Positions 50,360-60,612 of a DNA stretch of 64,000 nucleotides are shown here, in pieces. Position numbers and translations under genes: made by a program. Position 1 is the first letter of the stretch. Each line of letters starts with the position of its first letter. Below the pieces are notes generated by a model. The model saw only the letters and a program-made list of their open reading frames with translations. It was not told where the DNA came from and did not search any database. Source of the stretch: Flavobacteriia bacterium. Lineage in GTDB: Bacteria; Bacteroidota; Bacteroidia; Flavobacteriales; Weeksellaceae. The stretch spans positions 124,001 to 188,000 of the forward strand of contig JAECQR010000001.1 of the NCBI GenBank assembly GCA_015999765.1, read 5' to 3'.

Positions 50360-52765
50360 ATGACAGAATTTGATGATCTCAATTTTGATGAAATTATAAC
50401 TGATGGATTCAGTATCGTAGCAGAAGAAATTAACCTTTCCGAAACCATGGATCAAACTAACAGCAGCGAACAGAAAATCTTCCCGATATTACCGGTAAGA
50501 AATATGGTTATGTTCCCAAAAGTAGTGATTCCTATCACCGCAGGACGGGAAATGTCGATCAGACTGCTGGAGGAAGCCCAGAAAAATAACGAATTCATTG
50601 GGATCGTAAGCCAGAACAATTCAAATATCGAAAGCCCTACAGAAAATGATCTGTATAAAACAGGGACTTTAGCAAAGATCATCAAGATTATAAAACTTCC
50701 CGAAGGAAATGTTACTGCTATAACAAGAGGGTTTCAAAGATTTACAATTAAAAATCTCGTGGAATCTAAACCTTATTTCAGAGCAGAAATTACCAAACTG
50801 AAAGATGTAACCTCGAAAAAGACGGAAGAATATGCGGCACTTTTAGAGAATATTAAAGATTTGGCGCTCAAAATCGTAGAACTGGATCCAAACATTCCTT
50901 CGGCTGCCAATTTCGCCATCAAAAACATGAGCGACAATGAGGATTTACTGAATTTCATCTGCACTAATGCCAATTTTACTTCAGCGGAAAAACAGAAACT
51001 TCTGGAAGAAAAAAGTCTGATGAACCGTGCACAGAAGTGTTATGAGTTGATGCACGATGAATACAGAAAACTAGAACTTCGCAACCAGATTCACCAGAAA
51101 ACAAACCGCGAACTCGATAAAAGCCAGCGCGAATATTTCCTGAACCAGCAGATCAGGGCCATTCAGGAAGAATTGGGTGGCGGGCCCGAATCGGATGTGG
51201 AAGAACTTTTGCTGAAAGCACAAAAAGTAAAATGGAATGAAGAAGTAGAAAATCATTTCCAGAAAGAAATCAACAGGCTTCAGCGACAGAATCCGAATTC
51301 CCCCGATTACAATGTGCAGCGTAATTACCTTGATTTCTTTACAGAATTGCCTTGGGAAACCTATTCCAAAGATATATTCGACATCAACAAAGCCCAGAAA
51401 GTTTTAGACAAAGCTCATTTCGGTCTCGAGGATATCAAGAAAAGAATCCTGGAACACATGGCCGTTCTGAAACTGAAAAACAATATGAAATCTCCGATTT
51501 TGTGTTTGGTAGGACCTCCGGGAGTTGGAAAAACTTCTTTGGGAAAATCAGTTGCAGATTCGCTCGGAAGAAAATATGTTAGGGTTTCACTCGGCGGTCT
51601 TCATGATGAGTCTGAAATTCGTGGTCACCGAAAAACTTATATTGGGGCCATGGCAGGAAGAATTCTGCAGTCCATCAAAAAAGCAGGAACTTCAAATCCT
51701 GTAATTGTTCTCGATGAGATCGATAAAATCGGCCAGGGAATCCATGGTGATCCGAGCTCAGCATTACTGGAAGTACTTGATCCGGAGCAGAACAGCTCTT
51801 TTTATGATAACTTCCTAGAAATGGGTTACGACCTTTCGAAAGTGATGTTTATTGCAACTGCCAACTCACTTTCAACAGTTCAGCGTCCGCTTCTCGATCG
51901 AATGGAAATCATCGAAATTGCCGGTTATACTTTAGAAGAAAAAGTAGAAATTGCAAAAAGACATTTAATCAAAAAGCAGCAGGACGAAAACGGATTAACT
52001 GCAAAGTCATTCAAACTCGGCAATCCCGAACTTAAACATATCATCGATGCTCATACTTCAGAAAGCGGCGTACGTGGTCTGGAGAAAAAAATTGCATCGA
52101 TAGCAAGATGGGTAGCATTGCAGACCGCAATGGAAAAAGAATATGAGCCAAAAATTTCCATTGATAAAATTGATGAAATTCTGGGTGTTCCAAGACCTAA
52201 AAGCCTTTCTGAAATCACCGGCGTTCCCGGCGTTGTAACAGGTTTGGCGTGGACACAGGTTGGAGGAGACATTCTTTTTATCGAAAGTATTTTAAGCGAG
52301 GGAAAAGGAAATCTCAGCATGACCGGAAATCTGGGAACCGTCATGAAAGAGTCAGCAACAATTGCGTTGGAATACATCAAAGCGAAACATGATGAACTTG
52401 GAATTTCTTCAGAAGATATTCAGAAAAAAAATATTCACGTTCACGTTCCTGAAGGTGCTACTCCGAAAGATGGGCCTTCAGCGGGAATCGCGATGCTAAC
52501 TTCGATTGTATCCAGCTTTAAGAACAAAAAAGTAAAACCACATCTGGCCATGACCGGCGAAATTACGTTGCGCGGAAAAGTGCTTCCGGTAGGTGGAATT
52601 AAAGAAAAACTCCTTGCAGCAGCCAGAGCAGGAATTACTCAGATCATTCTCTGCGAAGCCAACCGTAAAGATGTAGAAGAAATCAAGAAAGATTATCTTA
52701 AAAATCTAAAAATCAGTTACGTAAGCAGAATGAGTGAAGTCATTGACCTTGCAATTGAAAAATAA
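50360..52765 (+). CDS. lon: ATP-dependent protease Lon
   Basis: An 801-residue AAA+ serine protease that degrades misfolded and regulatory proteins. The N-terminal LON substrate domain covers about residues 30-230. The Walker A is [11 protein letters not shown] (from about residue 385), with VLDEIDKI as Walker B. The protease domain carries the catalytic Ser in [11 protein letters not shown] (about 707) and Lys in [15 protein letters not shown] (about 750). The ATG at 50360 is chosen, as a TTG 18 bases upstream has no support. A terminator follows. Confidence 0.96.
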   Translation: MTEFDDLNFDEIITDGFSIVAEEINLSETMDQTNSSEQKIFPILPVRNMVMFPKVVIPITAGREMSIRLLEEAQKNNEFIGIVSQNNSNIESPTENDLYKTGTLAKIIKIIKLPEGNVTAITRGFQRFTIKNLVESKPYFRAEITKLKDVTSKKTEEYAALLENIKDLALKIVELDPNIPSAANFAIKNMSDNEDLLNFICTNANFTSAEKQKLLEEKSLMNRAQKCYELMHDEYRKLELRNQIHQKTNRELDKSQREYFLNQQIRAIQEELGGGPESDVEELLLKAQKVKWNEEVENHFQKEINRLQRQNPNSPDYNVQRNYLDFFTELPWETYSKDIFDINKAQKVLDKAHFGLEDIKKRILEHMAVLKLKNNMKSPILCLVGPPGVGKTSLGKSVADSLGRKYVRVSLGGLHDESEIRGHRKTYIGAMAGRILQSIKKAGTSNPVIVLDEIDKIGQGIHGDPSSALLEVLDPEQNSSFYDNFLEMGYDLSKVMFIATANSLSTVQRPLLDRMEIIEIAGYTLEEKVEIAKRHLIKKQQDENGLTAKSFKLGNPELKHIIDAHTSESGVRGLEKKIASIARWVALQTAMEKEYEPKISIDKIDEILGVPRPKSLSEITGVPGVVTGLAWTQVGGDILFIESILSEGKGNLSMTGNLGTVMKESATIALEYIKAKHDELGISSEDIQKKNIHVHVPEGATPKDGPSAGIAMLTSIVSSFKNKKVKPHLAMTGEITLRGKVLPVGGIKEKLLAAARAGITQIILCEANRKDVEEIKKDYLKNLKISYVSRMSEVIDLAIEK

Positions 52766-52783
52766 AACCATTCACATAAACAG

Positions 52784-52810
52784 AAAAGTCCGCCAAATTG
52801 CGGACTTTTT
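52784..52810 (+). terminator. Intrinsic terminator after lon
   Basis: A 10-base stem (AAAAGTCCGC at 52784-52793, complement at 52800-52809) with a 6-base loop and a T-run. Confidence 0.88.
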
Positions 52811-52897
52811 CTTTAATGATAAATATCACTTTTTGTCTCTAAAACAAAAATTGCGAATGATTTCGTTTTTATGTTTTTTAATTTTAAAAAAAAAATC

Positions 52898-53248
52898 ATG
52901 AGAAAGATATCTGCTACGGTACTCACGTTTACATTGTTACTCAATTCATGCACTACCACATTAGTTTCTGCTAAGAAACAGGTCCCTTTAGAAGATGCTG
53001 TACAGATCAATAAAACTTACACATTTTTTCAGAACAATAGTTCAAAACAGAAAATCCAGGTTACAAATATAGATGCAGAACAAATTTCTGGATAAGATGA
53101 AAATGGGAAGATGATCAAGATTCAGAAAGCAGAAATTGATGAAGTTAAAAAGAACAACACTTTAGGAACTGTTTTGATTACAGCAGGAGTTGTTGCCGCA
53201 GCAGTCGTTATTCCCGCATATGTTGGAAATAAACCGGTAGGTCAGTAA
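52898..53248 (+). pseudogene. Small lipoprotein gene interrupted by an in-frame TAA
   Basis: The frame encodes a lipoprotein signal (MRKISATVLTFTLLLNSCTT, lipidated Cys at residue 18) and then a short domain. A TAA stop at 53093-53095 breaks it after QISG. The same frame continues at once with DENGKMIKIQKAEIDEVKK, a Gly/Ala/Val-rich membrane-like segment (LGTVLITAGVVAAAVVIPAYVGN), and a natural stop at 53246-53248. One base change (AAA to TAA) would restore 116 residues. I infer a recent nonsense mutation or a sequencing error. Translation of the N-terminal 65 residues alone remains possible. Confidence 0.75.
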
Positions 53249-53351
53249 ATGATAAACTTACACACGGTTTATGGTTAGAATTGTTTTAAATAAAATCTCT
53301 TTTTAAAAGTTTCTTAGCCGACACAAAGTTTCTCATCCGTTCAATTTTCCT

Positions 53352-53359
53352 TAAATTTG
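53352..53359 (+). promoter_or_regulatory. -7 box of the pgi promoter
   Basis: TAAATTTG matches TAnnTTTG. A TTTC 19 bases upstream serves as a weak -33. It predicts a leader of about 50 bases. Confidence 0.5.
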
Positions 53360-53413
53360 CATGATTCTATAATCTCAGATTGTATAGATTTTTAAAATTT
53401 TAAAATCCCCTAG

Positions 53414-55054
53414 ATGTTACCAAAAATAAATCCTGAAACCACGCAGTCCTGGCAAAATCTTGAAGATCATTTTGCACAAAATGATTTTGATTTCAGATCA
53501 CTTTTTCAGCAAAATTCAAACAGATTTAACGACTTTTCTATAAAAAGACCGGGTTACCTTTTCGATTTTTCTAAAAACTTAATTGATCAGGAAACATTAA
53601 AATTGTTATTAAAATTGGCGGAAGAAACTCAACTGAAATCTGCAATTTCTGCGATGTTTGAAGGTCATAAAATTAATGAAACCGAAGACAGAGCTGTTCT
53701 GCATACTGCTTTGAGGGATTTTTCAGATGACGAAATTCTGGTTGATGGCGAAAACATAAAACCTGGAATTAAGAAAGTTCTCGATCAGATGAAAACTTTT
53801 TCCACGAAAGTTATTTGCGGCGAACATACAGGATTTTCAGGTAAGGAAATTACCGACGTTGTAAATATCGGAATTGGCGGTTCAGATTTAGGCCCGGTGA
53901 TGGTTTGCTCTGCTCTGAAGCATTTTAAGACGCGTTTAAACGTTCATTTTGTTTCGAATGTAGACGGAAATCACATTGCAGAAACCCTGAAAAAACTAAA
54001 TCCGGAAACCACACTTTTCATCATCGCATCGAAAACCTTTACCACACAGGAAACAATGACCAACGCGGCATCCGCAAAAGACTGGTTCCTGAAAAAAGGA
54101 TCTCAGGATGATGTTGCCAAACATTTTGTTGCACTTTCTACAAACACCAAATCGGTAAAAGAATTCGGAATTGCTGAAGAAAATATTTTCGAGTTCTGGG
54201 ATTGGGTTGGCGGAAGATACTCTCTGTGGAGCGCTATTGGATTAAGTATTTCGCTGGCAGTAGGTTATGAAAATTTCGAACAGTTACTGAAAGGTGCAAA
54301 CGAAACCGACACGCATTTCAGAACAGCTGATTTTAAGGAAAATGTTCCCGTACTCATGGCGCTTCTCGGCATTTGGTACCGTAATTTTTATGGAGCAGGA
54401 ACGTATGCAATCCTTCCGTATTCGCAGTATTTAGACCGTTTTCCGGCTTATCTTCAGCAGGGAGATATGGAAAGCAACGGAAAATCTGTCGATAGAAACG
54501 GCGAATACGTAGAATATGAAACTGGCCCGATCATTTGGGGCGAACCCGGAACCAATGGGCAGCACGCATTCTATCAGTTGATTCATCAGGGAACAGAATT
54601 GATTCCTGCAGATTTTCTTGCTTATGCGAAATCCTGCAACGATGTTTCAGATCATCAGGATAAATTATTGGCCAACTTTTTTGCCCAAACTGAAGCTTTG
54701 GCGTTCGGTAAAAATGCCGACGAAGTAAGAACGGAACTTTTCGCCGCCGGAAAATCGGAAGAAGAAATCGAGAAACTGCTTAACTATAAAGTATTCGCGG
54801 GCGATTCACCAACCAATTCTTTTATCTTTGATGAACTTACGCCTTTCTCGTTAGGACAGCTTATTGCGCTTTACGAACACAAAATTTTTGTGCAGGGTGT
54901 AATCTGGAATATTTTCAGTTTCGACCAATTTGGCGTGGAACTCGGTAAAGTGTTGGCCGGTAAAATTTTAGCAGAACTTGGCGGTGAAAAGTCGGTAAAC
55001 TCCCACGATTCTTCGACCAACGGATTGATGAATTATTATAAAGCTAAGAAATAA
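53414..55054 (+). CDS. pgi: Glucose-6-phosphate isomerase
   Basis: PGI interconverts glucose-6-phosphate and fructose-6-phosphate in glycolysis. Family signatures are clear: [43 protein letters not shown] and [32 protein letters not shown]. The length of 546 residues is standard for the long bacterial enzyme. folD follows after 24 bases, probably in the same transcript. Confidence 0.97.
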   Translation: MLPKINPETTQSWQNLEDHFAQNDFDFRSLFQQNSNRFNDFSIKRPGYLFDFSKNLIDQETLKLLLKLAEETQLKSAISAMFEGHKINETEDRAVLHTALRDFSDDEILVDGENIKPGIKKVLDQMKTFSTKVICGEHTGFSGKEITDVVNIGIGGSDLGPVMVCSALKHFKTRLNVHFVSNVDGNHIAETLKKLNPETTLFIIASKTFTTQETMTNAASAKDWFLKKGSQDDVAKHFVALSTNTKSVKEFGIAEENIFEFWDWVGGRYSLWSAIGLSISLAVGYENFEQLLKGANETDTHFRTADFKENVPVLMALLGIWYRNFYGAGTYAILPYSQYLDRFPAYLQQGDMESNGKSVDRNGEYVEYETGPIIWGEPGTNGQHAFYQLIHQGTELIPADFLAYAKSCNDVSDHQDKLLANFFAQTEALAFGKNADEVRTELFAAGKSEEEIEKLLNYKVFAGDSPTNSFIFDELTPFSLGQLIALYEHKIFVQGVIWNIFSFDQFGVELGKVLAGKILAELGGEKSVNSHDSSTNGLMNYYKAKK

Positions 55055-55078
55055 ATCATAATCTAAAGTAAAAGTAAA

Positions 55079-55963
55079 ATGGCAAAAATTCTCGATGGAC
55101 TGAAAGTTTCCAAAGAAATCAAACAAGAAATCAGGGCAGATGTTGACAAAATTGTCGCGGGAAAAAGACGTCCGCCGCATTTGGTAGCGATTTTGGTCGG
55201 CAGCAATGGCGCAAGCATGACTTACGTAAACAACAAAATCAAGGACTGCAAAGAAGTAGGTTTCAAATCTTCTTTGGTTAAATTCCCCAGCACTGTATCT
55301 GAAGCAGAACTTTTAGAAAAAATCAAAGAACTTAATCTTTCGAAGGATGTTGATGGTTTCATCGTGCAGTTGCCGCTACCAAAACAGATTGATCAGGAAA
55401 AGATTATCATGGCAATTGACCCGCGGAAAGATGTTGATGGTTTTCATCCGGAAAATTTCGGGAAAATGGCTTTGGAAATGGACACATTTTTACCCGCAAC
55501 TCCTTTCGGAATACTCACCTTGCTTGAACGTTACGGAATACAGACCGAGGGAAAACACTGTGTAATCATCGGAAGAAGCCGCATTGTTGGGAAGCCCATG
55601 AGTATCTTGATGGGAAGAAAACATTTTCCGGGGAATTCAACGGTAACGCTTACGCACTCCTACACGCCGCATATCGAGAAATTCACGCACCACGCTGATA
55701 TTGTAATTACCGCATTGGGAGATCCCAATTTCCTGAAAGCGAATATGATTAAAAAAGGAGCTGTAATTATCGACGTAGGAATTACCAGAATAGAAGATGA
55801 TTCAGAAAAAGGTTATCAGTTAGTTGGTGACGTAGATTTCGAAAGCTGCAAAACAAAAGCGAGCTGGATTACTCCGGTACCCGGCGGTGTAGGACCAATG
55901 ACGCGGGCGATGCTGATGAAAAACACCATCTTAGCGTATAAAACTTCAGTATATAATGACTAA
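55079..55963 (+). CDS. folD: Methylenetetrahydrofolate dehydrogenase/cyclohydrolase
   Basis: FolD makes 10-formyl-THF from methylene-THF in two steps. The motifs are SMTYVNNKIKDCKEVGF, VDGFIVQLPLPKQID (substrate), PATPFGILTLLERYGI, VIIGRSRIVGKPMSILM (NADP site) and PVPGGVGPMTRAMLMKNT at the end. 294 residues is normal. The last bases overlap the queE start by 8 bases, indicating coupling. Confidence 0.97.
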   Translation: MAKILDGLKVSKEIKQEIRADVDKIVAGKRRPPHLVAILVGSNGASMTYVNNKIKDCKEVGFKSSLVKFPSTVSEAELLEKIKELNLSKDVDGFIVQLPLPKQIDQEKIIMAIDPRKDVDGFHPENFGKMALEMDTFLPATPFGILTLLERYGIQTEGKHCVIIGRSRIVGKPMSILMGRKHFPGNSTVTLTHSYTPHIEKFTHHADIVITALGDPNFLKANMIKKGAVIIDVGITRIEDDSEKGYQLVGDVDFESCKTKASWITPVPGGVGPMTRAMLMKNTILAYKTSVYND

Positions 55964-56588
55964 AGAAGAAGAAAATATTTTATTAAGAGAAGGTAAAATG
56001 CTCCCAGTGATGGAGCATTTTTATACTTTGCAGGGCGAAGGTGCACACACCGGAAAAGCCGCATATTTCATCCGTCTTGGCGGCTGCGATGTTGGCTGCC
56101 ACTGGTGCGATGTGAAAGAAAGCTGGGACCCGAACCTCCATCCCGTGATGGATGCTTTGCAAATTGCGGAAATTGCTGCCAGCCATTGTAAAACAATCGT
56201 ACTAACCGGTGGAGAACCTTTAATGTGGAATTTAAATATCCTCACAACCCGTCTTAAAGAACTGGGTTGCGAAATACATATTGAAACCTCGGGAGCTTAT
56301 GAAATGAGCGGAATTCTGGATTGGATTACCCTTTCACCGAAAAAAACCGGTTTGCCCAAAGATGAGATTTATGCAAAAGCCAGTGAACTGAAAATGATTG
56401 TGTTTAATAACAATGATTTTAAATTCGCTGAAGAACAGGCCGCAAAAGTTTCTGAAAACTGTAAACTCTATCTGCAAAGTGAATGGAGCCGGAGAAATGA
56501 AATGTACCCGAAAATTACAGATTTTATTCTTGCAAATCCTAAGTGGCAGGCTTCAGTGCAGACTCACAAATATTTGAATATTCCGTAA
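55956..56588 (+). CDS. queE: 7-carboxy-7-deazaguanine synthase
   Basis: A 210-residue radical-SAM enzyme of queuosine biosynthesis. The cluster cysteines are C44, C48 and C51 in GGCDVGCHWCDVKESWD, with the short CxxxCxxC form of the QueE family. FYTLQGEGAHTGKAAYFIRL and LTGGEPLMWN are substrate and SAM motifs. It overlaps folD. The other queuosine genes are not in the window. Confidence 0.93.
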   Translation: MTKEEENILLREGKMLPVMEHFYTLQGEGAHTGKAAYFIRLGGCDVGCHWCDVKESWDPNLHPVMDALQIAEIAASHCKTIVLTGGEPLMWNLNILTTRLKELGCEIHIETSGAYEMSGILDWITLSPKKTGLPKDEIYAKASELKMIVFNNNDFKFAEEQAAKVSENCKLYLQSEWSRRNEMYPKITDFILANPKWQASVQTHKYLNIP

Positions 56589-56624
56589 ATTATGTTAAAT
56601 TTACTCTTTCTATAATTCGGTTTT

Positions 56625-57977
56625 ATGCAAAAAATTCGATATTCTCGATATTTTAAGATCACATTTATACTGCTGGACGTGTTGGTAATAACCAGTGTTT
56701 TTTTGTTCTTTTTTATCAGGAATAACGAGGCTCAATACGAAAAGGATATCTGGGAGCAGAATTTATTATCCATAGTTCTTCTTGCCCTGTTCTGGATTCT
56801 TCTGAGTGGCAGAACAAAACTCTATTCTGTCGCACGTAATCTCACCTATACGATCTATCTGGAGCGGCTTGTTACCCATATTTTCATCTTTATTTTTGGA
56901 GTGATTTTATTGGCCAAAGTAAGTAACAATGATTTCTTGAAGCAGGAGCGTTTTCTTATTGCGATTAATCTTTTCTTTCTGCTTTTCTTTATTAAATCTG
57001 TTGCATTTTTTACCCTGAAATATCTGCGTACACTGGGGATTAATTATAGAAATATCATGTTTCTTACCCATGATTCATCGTCAGAAATCCTTAAAAATAT
57101 TTTAACCGACAGAAAGGATTATGGTTTCAGGATTTTCGAGTATCCGGCAGAAAAATGTTTCGATCTGGAAAAATTAATTACGTTCTGGAAAGACCATGCG
57201 ATCCACACGATGTACCTGTCGTCCAACGGTTATGAAAAAAATGATGAGCAGGAAATCTACAGGCTTGCAGAACTGCACAAAGTTAGAATTTCCCTGATTC
57301 CGAGTATTGTGAAGAATAACTTTTTCCAGTACGATCTGGGTTACATAGAAATGCAGCCGATATTGGAGCGCTCTAAATTTCCTTTGGATTATCTTACCAA
57401 TATCGTTCTGAAGCGAACCTTCGATATTATTTTTTCACTCCTCATAATAATCGGTATATGCACCTGGCTTTTCCCTATTCTTTACATTCTTATTAAAACG
57501 GACAGCAAAGGGCCTGTTTTTTTTCTGCAAAAGCGCTACGGTTTTCATGACCAGGTTTTCAAATGCATTAAATTCCGTACAATGTACGTGGATGCGGATT
57601 CGCTCCCGACCAATCAAAGAATAACCAAAATAGGCAGGTTCCTGCGCAAAACAAGTTTAGACGAGATGCCGCAGTTTTTAAATGTACTGAAAGGCGATAT
57701 GTCGGTGGTAGGGCCCAGACCGCACATGCTGCTGGTTGATGATTTTTATAAATTGAAAATCGGGCGCTATTCGGTACGGAGTTTGGTAAAACCTGGGGTA
57801 ACCGGACTCGCCCAGGTTAACGGGTTGCGTGGTGACAGCGGAAATATGGACATTAAAATGCAGAAAAGAATTCTGGCGGATGCGTTTTACGTTAAAAACT
57901 GGAGCTTCAGTCTGGATTTGGTGATCATTTTAAAAACTGTTTTTCTGGTGATTGGCGGTGATAAAAATGCCAATTAA
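56625..57977 (+). CDS. Undecaprenyl-phosphate sugar-1-phosphate transferase (WcaJ/WbaP-like)
   Basis: A 450-residue membrane enzyme that starts glycan assembly by placing a sugar phosphate on the lipid carrier. The N-terminal region has four membrane helices and a CoA-binding-like domain. The catalytic C-terminal domain has KRTFDIIFSLLIIIG (membrane insertion), KFRTMYVDADSL and LRKTSLDEMPQFLNVLKGDMSVVGPRPH. The gene may serve the same surface glycan as the 13.7-17.8 kb cluster, but the distance makes that only a suggestion. Confidence 0.92.
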   Translation: MQKIRYSRYFKITFILLDVLVITSVFLFFFIRNNEAQYEKDIWEQNLLSIVLLALFWILLSGRTKLYSVARNLTYTIYLERLVTHIFIFIFGVILLAKVSNNDFLKQERFLIAINLFFLLFFIKSVAFFTLKYLRTLGINYRNIMFLTHDSSSEILKNILTDRKDYGFRIFEYPAEKCFDLEKLITFWKDHAIHTMYLSSNGYEKNDEQEIYRLAELHKVRISLIPSIVKNNFFQYDLGYIEMQPILERSKFPLDYLTNIVLKRTFDIIFSLLIIIGICTWLFPILYILIKTDSKGPVFFLQKRYGFHDQVFKCIKFRTMYVDADSLPTNQRITKIGRFLRKTSLDEMPQFLNVLKGDMSVVGPRPHMLLVDDFYKLKIGRYSVRSLVKPGVTGLAQVNGLRGDSGNMDIKMQKRILADAFYVKNWSFSLDLVIILKTVFLVIGGDKNAN

Positions 57978-58013
57978 AAAATATAGAAATAAATAAAACA
58001 CTAATTTAGCCGA

Positions 58014-58766
58014 ATGTTAAAAAAATTTTTGAGCCAGATCGGGGCCTATTTTCTCCTGCTGTCAAAAACAATAAAAAGACCACAGAAATCCTCAGTTTTC
58101 GGGAAACTGTTTATGAGAGAAATTCACGATTTAGGTGTTAATTCTTTCGGGCTGGTACTCTTTACCTCCATCTTTGTAGGAGCGGTTGTGGCGATACAGA
58201 TGTTTAATAACTTCAAGGCATCAACATTCCCCATTCCTAATTCATTTATTGGCTACGCAACAAAAGTGGTCCTTATTTTAGAATTTGCACCCACCATTAT
58301 TTCTGTAATTCTTGCAGGAAAAGTAGGTTCTTATATTGCATCGAGTATTGGGACGATGAGAGTCACAGAACAGATAGACGCACTTGATATTATGGGCGTT
58401 AACTCTCCCAATTTTCTTATACTTCCTAAAATCCTTGCAAGTGTAGTTTTTAACCCGTTGCTTATCGCGATCAGTATTGTATTCGGTATTTGGGGAGGTT
58501 ATTTGGCAGGAACTGCTACAGGAAGCTGGAGTAAAGCTGATTATATAACTGGAATTCAAATGTATATGCCTCAACACTTTATATGGTACGCACTCTTCAA
58601 AACCGCGGTTTTTGCGTTTCTGATTGCTACCATTCCTGCATATTTCGGGTATAATGTTAAAGGCGGTTCCCTTGAGGTAGGCCGCGCCAGTACACAGGCT
58701 GTAGTGTGGACGATCGTTTCCATTATTATTACCAATTTAATATTAACACAAATGTTCCTGAGCTGA
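58014..58766 (+). CDS. MlaE-family ABC permease
   Basis: A 250-residue membrane protein of the MlaE/YrbE permease family. Conserved phrases are FGLVLFTSIFVGAVVAIQMFNNF, LEFAPTIISVILAGKVGSYIASSIGTMRVTEQIDALDIMGVNS. It pairs with the ATPase gene that starts one base into its stop. It moves lipid between membranes with an MCE partner, perhaps the MlaD-like protein at 46.9 kb. Confidence 0.93.
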   Translation: MLKKFLSQIGAYFLLLSKTIKRPQKSSVFGKLFMREIHDLGVNSFGLVLFTSIFVGAVVAIQMFNNFKASTFPIPNSFIGYATKVVLILEFAPTIISVILAGKVGSYIASSIGTMRVTEQIDALDIMGVNSPNFLILPKILASVVFNPLLIAISIVFGIWGGYLAGTATGSWSKADYITGIQMYMPQHFIWYALFKTAVFAFLIATIPAYFGYNVKGGSLEVGRASTQAVVWTIVSIIITNLILTQMFLS

Positions 58767-59575
58767 TGATTGAAGTAAAAGATTTGAAGAAAAGTTTTGA
58801 CGAGGTTGAAGTTCTAAAAGGCATTACCACCACATTCGAAACCGGAAAGGTAAACCTCATCATAGGCCAGAGTGGATCGGGAAAAACAGTTTTCCTGAAA
58901 AGTTTACTTAATGTATATCAGCCTACATCGGGCGGAATTCTCTTTGATGGACGGGACATCAACAAAATGTCGAGAGACGAAAAGCAGATCCTGCGCTCTG
59001 AGATAGGTACGGTTTTTCAGGGAAGCGCACTTTTTGATTCTATGACAGTGGAAGAAAACATTACTTTTCCGCTTGATATGTTTACCAATCTATCCTTCAG
59101 AGAAAAGAAAAGAAGGGTTTTCGAAGTTATCGGAAGAGTTCACCTGGAAAAGGCAAACCGCAAATTCCCGTCAGAAATTTCTGGTGGGATGCAGAAAAGG
59201 GTTGCGATTGCCCGTGCAATTGTAAACAACCCGAAATACCTTTTCTGCGACGAACCAAACTCTGGTCTGGATCCGTATACTTCAAATATTATCGATGATC
59301 TCATTATGGAGATCACCAAGGAATACAACACAACAACCATCATTAACAGTCACGACATGAACTCAGTGATGACGATTGGCGAGAAAATTGTATACCTACG
59401 TTTGGGAATAAAAGAATGGGAGGGAAATAAGGATGTCCTGATTAATGCAGGCAATAAAAACCTCATCGACTTCGTTTATTCGTCAGAATTGTTCAAGGAA
59501 CTGCGTGAGTATTTCCTGGAAACAAATAAAACGTCAATCGATAATATTATTACAAAATCTAATGAAAATGACTAA
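58766..59575 (+). CDS. MlaF-family ABC ATPase
   Basis: A 269-residue ABC ATPase. The Walker A is GQSGSGKT (34-41), the signature SGGMQKRVAIARAI, and Walker B CDEPNSGLD. The ATG at 58766 overlaps the permease stop by one base; an earlier in-frame ATG at 58706 would be inside the permease gene and is not used. It drives MlaE-type lipid transport. Confidence 0.94.
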   Translation: MIEVKDLKKSFDEVEVLKGITTTFETGKVNLIIGQSGSGKTVFLKSLLNVYQPTSGGILFDGRDINKMSRDEKQILRSEIGTVFQGSALFDSMTVEENITFPLDMFTNLSFREKKRRVFEVIGRVHLEKANRKFPSEISGGMQKRVAIARAIVNNPKYLFCDEPNSGLDPYTSNIIDDLIMEITKEYNTTTIINSHDMNSVMTIGEKIVYLRLGIKEWEGNKDVLINAGNKNLIDFVYSSELFKELREYFLETNKTSIDNIITKSNEND

Positions 59576-60185
59576 GTTATTTAGTATCGCCCTTGTAGGA
59601 GCTTCAATATTCGCCTCAGCACAGGTTCAGGTTTCCGGACGGGCGAATCTACTTTTTAAAACAGATAAACCAAATTGGAAAAACATCAGTAACACCGCTT
59701 CCGGTGCTTACAATGAATCTGGGAAGAATAATGCGGGGTTTAATTTCGGTCTTTCAGCGAAAATTAATTTACCGCTATCGCTCTTTTTAATGCCTGAGAT
59801 TTATTACACAACGCTCAAGTCTGAATTCACAGAGCCTACTACCAATACTACTTTAGAGGTGAAAAGCAACCGTGTAGATGTTCCCGTTTTGTTGGGCTAT
59901 AATGTGATGGGAGATATGCTGGGAGTTTTCGTAGGTCCAGTTGCGTCATACAATCTCGCATCTGACAATCAGTTTAATGATTTTAGAGAAAATGCAAAGA
60001 ATGATTTCACCGTAGGATATCAGTTCGGTGCGCAGGTACAGTTGCAGAGATTTATCATCAACGGACGTTACGAAGGAGCTTTCACTGATGACCAAAGAGA
60101 TTTTATTAACAATAACACCAATCAGACTATCCGGTACGATAGCAGACCAAGTATGTTAATTCTCGGTTTAGGTTATAAATTTTAA
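59562..60185 (+). CDS. Outer-membrane beta-barrel protein
   Basis: A 207-residue protein with a signal peptide (MKMTKLFSIALVGASIFASA). The mature protein has repeated amphipathic strands and ends with LGLGYKF, an aromatic C terminus of barrels of the OmpA/porin-like family in Bacteroidota. It starts within the last codons of the ATPase gene (14-base overlap), so it is linked to the lipid-transport pair, but a role is not shown. A second ATG at 59568 is possible. Confidence 0.8.
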   Translation: MKMTKLFSIALVGASIFASAQVQVSGRANLLFKTDKPNWKNISNTASGAYNESGKNNAGFNFGLSAKINLPLSLFLMPEIYYTTLKSEFTEPTTNTTLEVKSNRVDVPVLLGYNVMGDMLGVFVGPVASYNLASDNQFNDFRENAKNDFTVGYQFGAQVQLQRFIINGRYEGAFTDDQRDFINNNTNQTIRYDSRPSMLILGLGYKF

Positions 60186-60205
60186 CAAAAAGAACTGCAC
60201 ATATA

Positions 60206-60238
60206 AAAATCCTCAGAATCAGTAATTCTGAGGATTTT
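60206..60238. terminator. Bidirectional terminator between barrel gene and a minus-strand gene
   Basis: A 14-base perfect stem (AAAATCCTCAGAAT at 60206-60219, complement at 60225-60238) with a 5-base loop. It serves both convergent genes and overlaps the last codons of the minus gene. Confidence 0.85.
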
Positions 60239-60539
60239 CATTTGGGTTATTCTGTGTCAGAGTTTGCTGTCTTGCAAGTTCAGCGGCTTGTCTTTCCAGA
60301 TCTTCTTTTTCTCTTCGCAGTTGCTGTAGCTCTTTTCTTCTTTGCTCTTCCTTAAGTGCAGAACCTTTGCTTACATATCCTACGATCCCACCGATAATGA
60401 GACCAATACCGATTCCAGCGAGAATTCCCATGAGATTAATCGGCTCAAATAATTTTACCACCGAAAATTCCGGGAGCATGTAATAAAGTAGAAACGCTAA
60501 TCCAAGAAGTAAAAATCCGATAAAGTGTAAATTTTTCAT
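60219..60539 (-). CDS. Small membrane protein with coiled-coil tail
   Basis: A 106-residue protein. Two hydrophobic segments are at about 5-21 and 35-55 (with the glycine-rich phrase GILAGIGIGLIIGGIVGYV). The tail is a charged coiled coil (residues about 60-95, EEQRRKELQQLRREKEDLER) ending in Gln/Asn-rich sequence. The ATG at 60539 begins the first hydrophobic stretch; an upstream ATG would add nine polar residues. The function is unknown. Confidence 0.75.
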   Translation of the reverse strand: MKNLHFIGFLLLGLAFLLYYMLPEFSVVKLFEPINLMGILAGIGIGLIIGGIVGYVSKGSALKEEQRRKELQQLRREKEDLERQAAELARQQTLTQNNPNENPQNY

Positions 60540-60612
60540 AGTGTTATAATTAACAAACCTTCCCAAAAATAAGAATTTTTTGAGAAGGTTTTATATAAAT
60601 GTTATTGCTTGC

